This document shows, one piece after another, positions 52,926-62,071 of a DNA stretch of 64,000 nucleotides. The stretch comes from CAYJBH01 sp964368815 (lineage in GTDB: Bacteria; Bacillota; Clostridia; Oscillospirales; Ruminococcaceae), in NCBI GenBank assembly GCA_964368815.1, contig CAYJDA010000006.1, forward strand, positions 1 through 64,000, in the 5' to 3' direction. Below the pieces are notes generated by a model that saw only the letters and a list, made by a program, of their open reading frames with translations, made no database searches and was not told where the DNA came from. Each line of letters begins with the position of its first letter. The first letter of the stretch is position 1. Position numbers and translations under genes: made by a program.

Positions 52926-52983
52926 AAAAACTCCCACACATCGCACTATTATAAAAAATGTATTTCTTTACAAATTTTCTATA

Positions 52984-53008
52984 GGAAATTATTTCCGAAA
53001 CTGTTTTC
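52984..53008. promoter_or_regulatory. Two adjoining palindromes next to the ribokinase -10 box (candidate LacI-type operator)
   Basis: GGAAATTATTTCC (52984-52996, perfect) abuts GAAACTGTTTTC (52997-53008). They lie just downstream of the ribokinase promoter -10 box, where a repressor would block initiation. Confidence 0.45.
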
Positions 53009-53015
53009 TGGGTAA

Positions 53016-53044
53016 ATGATAACAATGATAAACAAACATGTCAA
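53016..53044 (-). promoter_or_regulatory. Sigma-A promoter of the ribokinase/ABC operon
   Basis: On the minus strand TTGACA (53039-53044), 17 bases, TATCAT (53016-53021). The leader to ribokinase is about 85 nt. Confidence 0.75.
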
Positions 53045-53097
53045 GATGTATATGTTATTTTTGTTAAACATGACAAAATGCGTTATTAACGTTTGTA

Positions 53098-53258
53098 AGG
53101 AAACACTGTTTTCCTACAGCTCTTTGGTGGTTAAAATTAGGAATTTGTTTTCCGAGTTTAAATAACTTTGAATTTATTAATTTTTAGATATACGGTTAAA
53201 ATTTTAAATTACACACAAATATTATTTTTGGGGAAATTAACCAAGAAAATGTTTTCCT
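53098..53258. promoter_or_regulatory. Further GGAAA/TTTCC palindromes in the divergent region
   Basis: AGGAAA-N6-TTTCCT (53098-53115), GGAA-N6-TTCC (53140-53153) and GAAAATGTTTTC (53245-53256, close to the -35 box of the LacI-fusion gene). Together with the sites at 52984-53008 they form five related palindromes in about 275 bases. Confidence 0.4.
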
Positions 53259-53265
53259 AAAACAC

Positions 53266-53294
53266 TTGACAAAGATGAGCATAGTAACTATAGT
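53266..53294 (+). promoter_or_regulatory. Sigma-A promoter of the LacI-ribokinase fusion gene
   Basis: Consensus TTGACA (53266-53271), 17 bases, TATAGT (53289-53294). Predicted start near 53301, just before leader element copy E. Confidence 0.8.
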
Positions 53295-53303
53295 TAAAAT
53301 TAT

Positions 53304-53407
53304 CTCCACCTTAGGTGGAGATATTGGAAATACCTCTTGCAAAGCGTAGCTTTGTTGCATAGTGTAACTTTGCATTTTGCACTTTGTGCAAAAACGTTGT
53401 ATTTCTC
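53304..53407 (+). repeat. Dispersed structured leader element, copy E
   Basis: Hairpin CTCCACC/GGTGGAG (53304-53310 with 53314-53320), outer arms GAAATACCTC (53327-53336) and GTTGTATTTC (53396-53405), inner GCAAAGC/GCTTTGT with loop GTA, and TTTTGCAC/GTGCAAAA with loop TTT. It has an extra ~20-base internal segment compared with copy B. It occupies the first 100 nt of the predicted transcript. Confidence 0.82.
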
Positions 53408-53451
53408 AGGCTGGAAGGTTCGGGTAATATCTATTTTAGATTGGGGGAAAC

Positions 53452-55329
53452 ATGACATTAAAAGAAATTGCCAAGCTTGCTGAGGTTTCGCCCTCAACCG
53501 TTTCAAAAATATTGCACAATAAGGATGAGCATATCAGAAAGGAAACTCGTGAGAGGGTGCTCGATATTGTTGCTCAACATCAGTATGTTCCCTATGCAAC
53601 ATCGTCGGCAACGTTTTCGCTACCAACAAAGCTACTTGGTGTTATGTTTAGCGATTCAACCGCTAAGTTAATTTTATCGCAGCAGCTAAGCATAACCGCA
53701 AGAGAGAACGGCTACACGCTGTTGTTTTGCCCTTTTTCGAATGAAGAGGAAGAAAAACGCTGCCTTGAACTGTTTAAGGCGCATAAGGTTGACGGATATC
53801 TTCGAGAGAGATTGCCGAGCAAAACATATGATATTGAAACCACGCTTAGTATTCCGTCGGTTTCGTTTTGTATTGGGCAAAACCCCGATCCGGATTGCTT
53901 TTGTGTTGACTACCGAAAGCTTGGATATATCAGCACGAAAAAGCTTGTGGATATGCGCCACCAGCAGATACTGTGTATTACCGAGCAGATGTTTATAACC
54001 GATGAATTTATAGAGGGATTTAAGCAGTGCCTTTCGGAAAATCAGATACCGTTTTACAGCAATATGGTGCGCTTTTGGTCGCCCGAAATGCTCTGGTCAG
54101 ATTTCGAAATTCATAGGTATACCGCAGCCGTTTGTTCCTCAGCATTGCTTGCCTCGCAGATGTTACAGTTTGTTCAAAGGCATGACCTAAAGGTTCCTAC
54201 CGACTTTTCTATTTGCTGCATACAGCACCATCACACAACATTGTATACAACACCTGTTATTCACAGTGTTGAAATTCCTTTGCAACAGATGGGATCCAAG
54301 CTGTGTGAACAGTTAATTGATAAGGTTAACAAAAAAACATCGCCTCCGATTCTGCTTGAATATCCTGAAGTTGTAGGAAAAAGTATAGATATTCCGAGAA
54401 CTCTACGTGATAAAAAAATTCTTGTTATAGGTTCGGTTCATACCGATACGCTGTTAACGGTGAAAAAATTACCGATAGGCGGAGAGGTAACCGTGGTGGA
54501 AAAACGACTTCGGTTACCGGGAGGTAAAGGCTTAAACCAGACGCTTGGCGCAAGCAAGCTTGGCGCTGATGCATATTTAATATCAAAAATCGGACAGGAT
54601 TATGACGGTAGCACGCTCTACAACTTTATGATGGAGAATAACATAAATACCGACGGCGTACTGACCGATAATATTTCCTCGACCGGACATGCTTACATTG
54701 CGGTTCAGGATGACGGGGAAAGTAGTATTACGGTTTACCACGGCGCAAATCAAAACCTTACGGCAGAGGATATTTCACGTTACGAAAAGCTATTCGAGAA
54801 TACAGCCCTATGCTTGTTACAGACCGAAATTCCTCTCGAAACCACCCTTTTTGCCGGTAAACTTGCAAAAAAACATTCCGTTGTAACCGTTCTTAAACCC
54901 TGTGGCGTTTCCTCTCTTTCGGAGGAGCTTTTAAAATATATCGATATTTTAGTGCCGAACGAACAGGAGGCGCAACTTTTAACCCCAAACCTATATACAC
55001 CGGAACAGCAGGCGGAATTTTTTAGAAGCAAGGGTGTAGCCACCGTTATTATAACGCTGAGTGATCGAGGTTGTTATCTGCAAACCGAAGATAAATCTGC
55101 CTATTTTCCCGCGGCTACGTTTATTGCAACCGATACAACCGGCGCCGCAGATGCCTTTATCGCCACTCTCGGCGTCTATCTTTCGCGGGGATGTTCAATA
55201 GAGGATGCAATCACCTATGCAAATTATGCGGCGGGGTATTCGATAACCAGGCAGGGGGTGCCGCCATCTCTTATCGATCGAGCCCAGCTTGAATTTTATG
55301 TTGGGGAACCCAAAAAAGTTAGTAATTGA
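53452..55329 (+). CDS. LacI-family regulator fused to a ribokinase-like (PfkB) domain
   Basis: The 625-residue protein starts with a LacI HTH (LKEIAKLAEVSPSTVSKILHN). A periplasmic-binding-like effector domain (about 60-310) follows, then a full PfkB domain from about 320: ILVIGSVHTDTLLTVKKLP, GGKGLNQTLGASKLG and the catalytic-Asp segment DTTGAADAF. The anion-hole Gly before that Asp is Ala, so catalysis may be weak. GGGGGAAAC precedes ATG. It is divergent from the ribokinase/ABC/glycohydrolase operon and probably regulates it, perhaps sensing ribose or a phosphorylated product through the kinase domain (inference). Confidence 0.87.
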   Translation: MTLKEIAKLAEVSPSTVSKILHNKDEHIRKETRERVLDIVAQHQYVPYATSSATFSLPTKLLGVMFSDSTAKLILSQQLSITARENGYTLLFCPFSNEEEEKRCLELFKAHKVDGYLRERLPSKTYDIETTLSIPSVSFCIGQNPDPDCFCVDYRKLGYISTKKLVDMRHQQILCITEQMFITDEFIEGFKQCLSENQIPFYSNMVRFWSPEMLWSDFEIHRYTAAVCSSALLASQMLQFVQRHDLKVPTDFSICCIQHHHTTLYTTPVIHSVEIPLQQMGSKLCEQLIDKVNKKTSPPILLEYPEVVGKSIDIPRTLRDKKILVIGSVHTDTLLTVKKLPIGGEVTVVEKRLRLPGGKGLNQTLGASKLGADAYLISKIGQDYDGSTLYNFMMENNINTDGVLTDNISSTGHAYIAVQDDGESSITVYHGANQNLTAEDISRYEKLFENTALCLLQTEIPLETTLFAGKLAKKHSVVTVLKPCGVSSLSEELLKYIDILVPNEQEAQLLTPNLYTPEQQAEFFRSKGVATVIITLSDRGCYLQTEDKSAYFPAATFIATDTTGAADAFIATLGVYLSRGCSIEDAITYANYAAGYSITRQGVPPSLIDRAQLEFYVGEPKKVSN

Positions 55330-55368
55330 ACAAACGACCATATTTAGTTGCAATTTTTTAAGAAAATC

Positions 55369-55397
55369 TTGAATTATTTCCGCTGATGTACTATAAT
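55369..55397 (+). promoter_or_regulatory. Sigma-A promoter of the chemoreceptor gene
   Basis: TTGAAT (55369-55374), 17 bases, TATAAT (55392-55397), 62 bases before the ATG. Confidence 0.75.
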
Positions 55398-55459
55398 TAA
55401 ATAGACTTAAATACATATTATTATTTATAAAGCAACACGTAATTTAAAAGGAAAAGGTT

Positions 55460-57415
55460 ATGACAAAAATAAGAAACAAAATCACCTTGGCAATTTTGTT
55501 GGCAATACTGCTTACAGCTGTAGTATTAAGCACAATTTCTGTTAGCTCAACGCTTACTGCTTCAATCGAAACAACAAAGGCAACATTACAGGAAACTGCT
55601 GTTATTGCGGCTCAAACCGCCAGCAGTACTATTGGGAATTATACCGTTGCGGTTGGCGAAATAGCAACAAGCGAAATTCTTACCTCTTCGCAATTCTCGC
55701 AAGCAGAAAAACAAAATTTTATTAACGATAAGACCGAAAGCTATTACATGAGAAGCGGTAGTATGCTTAATGCCGACGGTGTGGATATGTTTACGGGAGA
55801 AGATTTTTCCGACGCTTCTTTTTATGTAGCTGCAAAAAATGGCAGTACTTTTTTTTCTGAACCATATATTTCTGAAGATGCAACAGATGCATATATAGCT
55901 GTATCCGCACCTGTTTTAAATAATGGTAATCTGGTAGGTGTTTTATATTTTTATTGCGATACTATTGTTTTGCAAAATTTGGTAGAAAGTGTTGCGATTG
56001 GTGAATCCGGTAGCGCATATATTTTAGACGGAAACGGAACAACCATTGCATATAACGATTATTCCGTTGTACTTTCACAGGAAAACGCAATAGAACAGTC
56101 TAAAACCGATGCCTCACTCGTAGAGCTTGCGAAAATCGAACAGCGAATGATTAACGGGGAAGTGGGCGTAGGAGAGTACGACTATGAAGGAATTAGGGAA
56201 CATCAAGCATTTGCTCCCATTCCCGGAACAAACGGCTGGAGTATTGCTGTTTCCTCTACCGAAGCAGAGCTGTTAGAGGCGGCGGTTAATTCGGTTATTA
56301 TTATTGCAATTGTAGCTATTATTATGGTTGCTCTCGGTATTGTTCTTGCGATTTATACCAGCTCATCTATCGGCAAACCCATTGTTATGTGTGTGGATAG
56401 GTTAAATGCACTTGCAAAAGGTGACTTAACAACTCCTGTTCCGGAGATAAAAACAAAAGATGAAACACACCAGCTTTCTCAATCTACAGAAGCGATAATA
56501 ACAAGCCTTTCCGAGATAATTTTTGATCTGGATAGCTCCCTTTCAAAAATGGCAGACGGAGAGCTAAACATTGATATTCAAAATAGCGACGCATATATCG
56601 GTGACTATAGCTCGTTGCACTCCTCCGTTGTTAAAATTTCAAACAGCTTATCCAGTACCATGGAACAGATTAACACCGCTACAGCACAGGTGAGCCTCGG
56701 AAGCACTCAGGTTGCCGATGGCGCACAAATTTTAGCGCAGGGAGCAACCGAACAGTCCTCAGCGGTTGAAGAGCTTGCCGCAACAATAGAGCTAATTACC
56801 GAGAAGATTGAGCAGACAGAAAAAGATGCTCAGGAAGCAAGCAACTCGAACGAAAAGTCTCAAATTGCACTCGCTCAAAGCAACGAACAGATGAATCATA
56901 TGCTTAACGCTATGCAGGAAATAAACGAAAAAGCTACAAAAATCAGCAACATTGTTAAGGCGATTGATGATATTGCCTTCCAAACAAATATTTTGGCGTT
57001 AAATGCCGCTGTTGAGGCTGCACGTGCAGGCGTTTCAGGAAAAGGTTTTGCGGTTGTTGCAGATGAAGTGCGTAGCTTGGCGGCTAAATCTGCAGAGTCT
57101 GCTAAAAACACAACACTTTTAATTGAAGAAACAATTGCAGTTGTAAATAACGGTAATGAAATTGCTATCCAAACCTCCGATTCAATTGCCGCTGTGGGTG
57201 CAAATGCTACCGAGTTGAGCGGACTTGTAAATCGTATTACCTCTGCGGTTGCCGAGCAGGCAGAATCAACAAAACAGATAAACATAGGAATAAGCCAAAT
57301 ATCCTCGGTTGTTCATTCAAATACGGCTACCGCTGAGGAAAGCGCAGCAACCAGCGAGGAACTTTCGAGCCAGGCAAGCACACTTAATAATCTTGTGGGA
57401 CGTTTTAAGTTTTAG
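55460..57415 (+). CDS. Methyl-accepting chemotaxis protein with extracellular Cache-type sensor
   Basis: The 651-residue receptor has TM1 (about 8-33) and an extracellular dCache-like domain (about 35-275; SFYVAAKNGSTFFSEPYI, GESGSAYILDGNGTTIAYN, GTNGWSIAVSSTEAEL). TM2 (about 278-302), HAMP (to about 355) and a cytoplasmic signalling domain follow, with hairpin tip IAFQTNILALNAAVEAARAG and FAVVADEVRSLAAKSA. It senses a small ligand; none can be assigned. No che or fla genes are in the window. AAAAGGAAAAGG precedes ATG. Confidence 0.93.
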   Translation: MTKIRNKITLAILLAILLTAVVLSTISVSSTLTASIETTKATLQETAVIAAQTASSTIGNYTVAVGEIATSEILTSSQFSQAEKQNFINDKTESYYMRSGSMLNADGVDMFTGEDFSDASFYVAAKNGSTFFSEPYISEDATDAYIAVSAPVLNNGNLVGVLYFYCDTIVLQNLVESVAIGESGSAYILDGNGTTIAYNDYSVVLSQENAIEQSKTDASLVELAKIEQRMINGEVGVGEYDYEGIREHQAFAPIPGTNGWSIAVSSTEAELLEAAVNSVIIIAIVAIIMVALGIVLAIYTSSSIGKPIVMCVDRLNALAKGDLTTPVPEIKTKDETHQLSQSTEAIITSLSEIIFDLDSSLSKMADGELNIDIQNSDAYIGDYSSLHSSVVKISNSLSSTMEQINTATAQVSLGSTQVADGAQILAQGATEQSSAVEELAATIELITEKIEQTEKDAQEASNSNEKSQIALAQSNEQMNHMLNAMQEINEKATKISNIVKAIDDIAFQTNILALNAAVEAARAGVSGKGFAVVADEVRSLAAKSAESAKNTTLLIEETIAVVNNGNEIAIQTSDSIAAVGANATELSGLVNRITSAVAEQAESTKQINIGISQISSVVHSNTATAEESAATSEELSSQASTLNNLVGRFKF

Positions 57416-57523
57416 ATACAGCTAATTTAACCTTGCTATTATTCTTATAATGTATTTTGAAGGTGTTGCTTCAAAAGCTTAATTTGTGTACTTTGATAAT
57501 ATAAAAAAGGGGAGGGCAGAGTG

Positions 57524-58237
57524 ATGATTGTTTCCATTGTTAACGATTTCGTTGAGGTTTTGGACGGTACGAATTATGTTTCTACTATTGTAAGGCTGCT
57601 TCTTGCACTTGTTTTAGGTGGAATACTTGGCTACGAGAGGGGGAAAAAGCGCCGCCCTGCAGGACTTCGCACATATATGATTGTATGTATGGCATCGGCC
57701 CTGGTTGTTATAACTGGGGAGTTTCTCTCGCTTGAATATCCAAATTCTGACCCGACGCGCATGAGTGCTCAGGTGATAAGCGGAATAGGCTTTTTAGGGG
57801 CAGGAACAATAATTATTACATCAAGGCAGATAAAGGGGTTAACCACAGCGGCCGGACTTTGGGCGTCGGCTTGTATCGGAATTGCCGTAGGTGCAGGATA
57901 CTATGTTGGTGCTATAGCAGGAGGGTTACTTATTCTGGCAACAATGGTTGTTATGGCTAAGGTTGACGATCTAATAAAGGTTAAAAGTAAACGAATTAGC
58001 TTCTTTGCTGAATTTAAATCGATGGAGGCACTCGGTTCCTTTATAAAATACCTTCGAGGCCGTGGGCATAAAATTTATGATATAGAGGTTAATACAAGAC
58101 GGGAAACAATGTCTGACCTCGTTGGAGTAAACTTCTATATCGGCATTGCAAACGCAGATATAGATAGGACTGAGCTTATAGAAGCTCTTGGCAATCTAAA
58201 AGGGGTTCGGTATCTCGAAGAGCTAAATATGTTTTAA
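57524..58237 (+). CDS. MgtC/SapB-family membrane protein
   Basis: The 237-residue protein has an N-terminal four-helix MgtC domain: VRLLLALVLGGILGYERGKKRRPAGLRTYMIVC (given in part: LGGILGYERGKKRRPAGLRT), GIGFLGAGTII and GLTTAAGLWASACIGIAVGAG. An ACT-like C-terminal domain follows. Family members respond to low Mg2+ or modulate ATP synthase. ATG 57524 follows GGGGAGGGCAGAG; the GTG just before it is an alternative. Confidence 0.9.
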   Translation: MIVSIVNDFVEVLDGTNYVSTIVRLLLALVLGGILGYERGKKRRPAGLRTYMIVCMASALVVITGEFLSLEYPNSDPTRMSAQVISGIGFLGAGTIIITSRQIKGLTTAAGLWASACIGIAVGAGYYVGAIAGGLLILATMVVMAKVDDLIKVKSKRISFFAEFKSMEALGSFIKYLRGRGHKIYDIEVNTRRETMSDLVGVNFYIGIANADIDRTELIEALGNLKGVRYLEELNMF

Positions 58238-58242
58238 TAAAT

Positions 58243-58288
58243 AATAGGATGTCGCTAATGGTTTTACACCTTGCGACATCCTATTTTA
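58243..58288. terminator. Bidirectional terminator between MgtC and PHP genes
   Basis: AATAGGATGTCGC (58243-58255) pairs perfectly with GCGACATCCTATT (58273-58285), followed by TTATT. It serves both convergent genes. Confidence 0.85.
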
Positions 58289-58302
58289 TTATGAAGATAT
58301 AG

Positions 58303-59277
58303 TTAAGCGATATATATCGGGCTGGTAAAGCCCAACAGAACATCGGTTTTATCATCGTAATCGCCATACCATTCAAGCCTTGCCCAACCTTTTTCAAGCC
58401 TTGCTGTTATCTCGCCTGCATCAGCATCGGAAAAAGCAACAACCTTGGAGTTGTTTATGAGTTTAATACAGCCGACTTTAACCGGTAGTTTTTCCCACAC
58501 CGGAATTCTTTCCTCGCTGTTAACGGATACAGAAATATTGAGGGCGGTATTACTTTTTATTTCATCGCCTATATTAACAGGTTTGCCCTCTGTGCTCATA
58601 TCGAGGTTTAATTTGGGTCCACAGGTAACGTACATTCTACCTTTTCTTACTGCATCCACAACGCCGGAGGTATCTATTTCGTTTTTATCAAGTCCAAAAT
58701 AGGTTATTGCAAATCTTGCGTCCTCCTCGTTTTTAGGCATATCATGCCAATCACGGCCGGAGGTGGCTGCAATTTTAAAGCCTCGGTTGAGTAGGTCGGT
58801 CCACATATTGAAAGCCCTAATATTATAGTGCGAGAGCATAGGCTCGCTGCGAGACCATACCTCAATATAGTCAACATTATTCCAGTTGTTTACTAAGTAT
58901 TTCCAGCGGCAACCGGTACACATGGGGCTCCCGACAGCAAATGGGTGAGCTATGCCTGCAGTGCCGCCATTTTTCTTTATTTCTGAAATGTACTCATCGA
59001 TATTATCGGGAGTAGCAAAGCGCCAATCGATAAACTCGGTGCATCCGAGAACCACCATATGGCCGAAAAATGTTGTCCACTCAACTCCCTTTATTACCGC
59101 AACGGTTTCATTAACGATTTCTTCGCTTAGGTATCTATAGCCGGCAGTGGTATTATGGTCGGTTAATGCAATAGCATCATAACCGGCTGATTTAGCATTT
59201 AACAGTAGCTCGCTCACTAACATTTTACCATCACTGTTTGTGGTATGGCAATGCGGCTCTATGGCTTTATATATCAT
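58303..59277 (-). CDS. PHP-domain metal-dependent hydrolase
   Basis: The 324-residue protein has PHP metal motifs EPHCHTTNSDG, LTDHNTTAGY, GVEWTTF, GIAHPFAVG and ATSGRDWHD. A beta-rich C-terminal segment (about 225-324) follows. It resembles CehA/McbA-type phosphoesterases. Last gene of the inositol cluster, four bases after a small partner gene; the substrate is unknown. Confidence 0.85.
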   Translation of the reverse strand: MIYKAIEPHCHTTNSDGKMLVSELLLNAKSAGYDAIALTDHNTTAGYRYLSEEIVNETVAVIKGVEWTTFFGHMVVLGCTEFIDWRFATPDNIDEYISEIKKNGGTAGIAHPFAVGSPMCTGCRWKYLVNNWNNVDYIEVWSRSEPMLSHYNIRAFNMWTDLLNRGFKIAATSGRDWHDMPKNEEDARFAITYFGLDKNEIDTSGVVDAVRKGRMYVTCGPKLNLDMSTEGKPVNIGDEIKSNTALNISVSVNSEERIPVWEKLPVKVGCIKLINNSKVVAFSDADAGEITARLEKGWARLEWYGDYDDKTDVLLGFTSPIYIA

Positions 59278-59280
59278 GAT

Positions 59281-59733
59281 TTATTCACCGTATATTTCAA
59301 GTTTGTATTCACAGCTGTCAGTTGCTACGCAGTGAACGTTTAAAACCACGCGGTAGCTTCCTTTTACGGGACTATATGTTTCAAGTCCCGGCGAGGCGTC
59401 GTTTACACTTACGAAAAAATCTTGATGGGGAGCCCCCCTGTGTACACACCCTAAGTGCTTGTTTACGCCGTCTAACGAAAAGGTTATTAGATTTGTTACC
59501 GGCAGGTAGCTTTTATAGTCGACAGTTTTTCGCATTGGAATGTCACCCATAAAAGCATCTAACGCATTTTCTATAAGCTCTTTTGATTTGAACTCATCCT
59601 CTAAATTTTTTGGGCTATACTGCGTGTTAAAATGCAGACAGCTAAGGTCGGTTTCAAGTTCAAACGGTATTATAACATTGGTTTTTGAATCATCCGGCGT
59701 AAGTAAAATATTTTTGCTTAATATGTGTTTCAA
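59281..59733 (-). CDS. Hypothetical protein paired with the PHP hydrolase
   Basis: The 150-residue, beta-rich, soluble protein has no recognised family. FELETDLSCLHFNTQYSP, GVNKHLGCVHRGAP and YKLEIYGE are its notable stretches. The start is a TTG at 59733 with AAGGAG upstream. It ends four bases before the PHP gene, so the two are translationally linked; it resembles the extra beta-sandwich sometimes fused in front of CehA-type PHP domains and may work as its separate subunit (inference). Confidence 0.7.
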   Translation of the reverse strand: MKHILSKNILLTPDDSKTNVIIPFELETDLSCLHFNTQYSPKNLEDEFKSKELIENALDAFMGDIPMRKTVDYKSYLPVTNLITFSLDGVNKHLGCVHRGAPHQDFFVSVNDASPGLETYSPVKGSYRVVLNVHCVATDSCEYKLEIYGE

Positions 59734-59775
59734 AACAACTCCTTAAGCTGTGGCATATGCCACAGCTTTTAATAA

Positions 59776-60534
59776 TTATAAATTAATTAATGTTATATTC
59801 TGTTCGTTGCAGTATTGTTTTAAGTCGCTTGGTATATTTCCCGTAGTAACCATGCAGTCTATCTCGTTAAGCTCGCAGTAGGTTATCATTGCTGTTTGCT
59901 CATATTTGCTCATGTCTACAAGTAAAAAAACTTTATCGCTGTTTTTTATTGCAGATTTTTTTATCGAGCTCTCAAGGGGTGAGGAGTTAGTTACCCCTCT
60001 TTTTTCGGAAAAACCGGTTGTGGCCATAAAACATTTTTTAATGTTAAAGCGTTGCAAAAACTCTGCACCGTATGTTCCAACGAAGGATAAAGTTTCCCTA
60101 TAAAAATCTCCGGGCAAGGTAATTATATTAATATTTTGATAGGGTATGGCATTGTTTATAAAATCAAGATTTCCGGTTATAACCGTTACATTTTTATCGG
60201 ATAGCAGCTTTGCTAAATGTGTGGTTGTTGTGCCACTGTCTACAAATATCGTGTCGCCATCCTCTATAAAATTTGCGGCCGCTTGCGCAATCTTTAACTT
60301 ATCTGCTGAGTTTACCACGTGGCGCTGTTGAAAGGTGTTAAGTCGATTAACACTCTCGTTCGGAACGGTAACACCACCGTATATTTTTTTAATATTAGTA
60401 TTACCGACTAAAAAATCGATATCGCGCCGAATGGTGTTTTTAGATACAGCGAATTTATCACACAGTTCATCTATCGAGACGGTTTTGTGTTCGTTAATAT
60501 ATTCCTCTATCTGCGATATCCTTTTGCTTTTCAT
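59776..60534 (-). CDS. DeoR-family transcriptional regulator of the inositol cluster
   Basis: The 252-residue protein has an N-terminal DeoR HTH (RISQIEEYINEHKTVSIDEL, SKNTIRRDIDFL) and a DeoRC sugar-phosphate sensor with DTIFVDSGTTTTHLAKLL (about 90). It probably represses the upstream iol genes in response to an inositol intermediate, the role of IolR in Bacillus. ATG 60534 has AAAGGG upstream; the longer frame to 60606 runs into the iolA end and is rejected. Confidence 0.9.
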   Translation of the reverse strand: MKSKRISQIEEYINEHKTVSIDELCDKFAVSKNTIRRDIDFLVGNTNIKKIYGGVTVPNESVNRLNTFQQRHVVNSADKLKIAQAAANFIEDGDTIFVDSGTTTTHLAKLLSDKNVTVITGNLDFINNAIPYQNINIITLPGDFYRETLSFVGTYGAEFLQRFNIKKCFMATTGFSEKRGVTNSSPLESSIKKSAIKNSDKVFLLVDMSKYEQTAMITYCELNEIDCMVTTGNIPSDLKQYCNEQNITLINL

Positions 60535-60550
60535 ACCCTTTAATCCCTTT

Positions 60551-62053
60551 TTATATCGTACCGTCCCAGGTGGAAACCTTGGAGCTTTTTGCTTCCTGCT
60601 CATCAAACCAATGAGTTGTAACTACCTTTGTTTCGGTATAAAATCTAAAACCATCGCTGCCAAGGCAGTGTAGATCACCGAAAAAGCTGTCCTTATGTCC
60701 GCTGAACGGGAACATTCCAACCGGTACCGGAATTCCTACGTTTATGCCTACCATTCCGCCGTCGGTTCGGTTGGCAAACTCTCTTGAATAGTATCCGCTC
60801 TGGGTGTAGATGACGCTTCCGTTTGCGAAACGATTTTTATTCATCAAGGTAATGCCTTCTTCAAAGTCTTTTACTCTTTTAATGCAGAGTACCGGACCAA
60901 AAATTTCGCTATCACCAACGCTCATTGTATCATCAACATAATCGAGGATGGTCGGCCCCATGTAAAAGCCGTTTTCATAGCCTTCTACCGTAACATTTCT
61001 GCCGTCTAAAACAATTTTCGCACCCTCTTCGATCCCCTTGTCTATCCATGCGGATACACTTTTGCGATGATTTTCGTTTACAACAGGACCCAGTGCACTG
61101 CTCTTATCATAGGCAGGGCCTACCTTTAAACCGGAAGCTATTTCCTTTAATTCAGCAACCAATTCATCGGCAATATCTTCCTGAACAACCACAACGGGAA
61201 GAGCCATGCAACGCTCTCCGGCACAGCCGAAAGCAGCGTTAACAATGCCTGCGGCAGATCTTTTTATCGCGGCATCGTTTAAAACCAACGCATGGTTTTT
61301 TGCCTCACAAAGGGCTTGAACACGTTTTCCGTGGGATGCCGCAACGCTGTAGATATGTTTTCCCACATCGGTAGAGCCAACGAATGTAATACCTTTAACA
61401 TCCGGGTGGGTAAGAAAAATTTCTGCCTCAACCCTGCTACAGGTTACAACGTTTAGAACGCCCGCCGGCAGACCTGCCTCTTTGTATAGCTCGGCAAAAC
61501 GCAACGTTGTTTGCGGTGTAAAGGAGGCGGCCTTTAAAACTATAGTGTTGCCGCAAGCGATACACATGGGAGCCATCCAGCCCATCGGTATCATCGCCGG
61601 GAAGTTAAAGGGAACAATACCCGCAAATACTCCGATAGCTTCACGATAAAGAACCGTATCGTATCCGGAGGAAGCATTCATCATGCTCTCACCCTTAAGA
61701 TTTGTTGTTGCGGTTATTGCAAGCTCGGTTCCTTCAATAGCCTTAAGCACATCTCCCTGTGCCTCGCTCCACACCTTTCCGTGCTCTCTCGCAACAAGGT
61801 CGGTTAGCTCGTTTAAATTTTTGTGTAATAGGTCACGAAGTTTATAAAGAACCTGAACTCTTTTAATAACAGGAGTTTGCGACCATGCCGGAAATGCAGC
61901 CTTTGCCGATGCGATTGCAGCTTCTACTTCATCTGCGGTACAGCTCGGAACCTTTGCTAACACCTCACCTGTGCTGGGGTTAAAGGCCTCGGTAAACTTT
62001 GTTGTTTTTGATTTTAACATTTCACCGTTTGAAAAATAGTTTAAAGTAGTCAT
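60551..62053 (-). CDS. iolA: Methylmalonate-semialdehyde dehydrogenase (CoA-acylating)
   Basis: The 500-residue aldehyde dehydrogenase oxidises malonate semialdehyde to acetyl-CoA at the end of inositol breakdown. It has YREAIGVFAGIVPFNFPAM, GSTDVGKHIY and the active-site Cys in GCAGERCMAL, the MmsA signature. It lies between iolG and the DeoR regulator. Confidence 0.93.
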   Translation of the reverse strand: MTTLNYFSNGEMLKSKTTKFTEAFNPSTGEVLAKVPSCTADEVEAAIASAKAAFPAWSQTPVIKRVQVLYKLRDLLHKNLNELTDLVAREHGKVWSEAQGDVLKAIEGTELAITATTNLKGESMMNASSGYDTVLYREAIGVFAGIVPFNFPAMIPMGWMAPMCIACGNTIVLKAASFTPQTTLRFAELYKEAGLPAGVLNVVTCSRVEAEIFLTHPDVKGITFVGSTDVGKHIYSVAASHGKRVQALCEAKNHALVLNDAAIKRSAAGIVNAAFGCAGERCMALPVVVVQEDIADELVAELKEIASGLKVGPAYDKSSALGPVVNENHRKSVSAWIDKGIEEGAKIVLDGRNVTVEGYENGFYMGPTILDYVDDTMSVGDSEIFGPVLCIKRVKDFEEGITLMNKNRFANGSVIYTQSGYYSREFANRTDGGMVGINVGIPVPVGMFPFSGHKDSFFGDLHCLGSDGFRFYTETKVVTTHWFDEQEAKSSKVSTWDGTI

Positions 62054-62071
62054 TTGTAAATTCCTTTATAA

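Noticed and set aside
60535..60606. N-terminal extension of the DeoR regulator
   Set aside because: The added residues overlap the iolA end and are not DeoR-like; ATG 60534 has a proper ribosome site.
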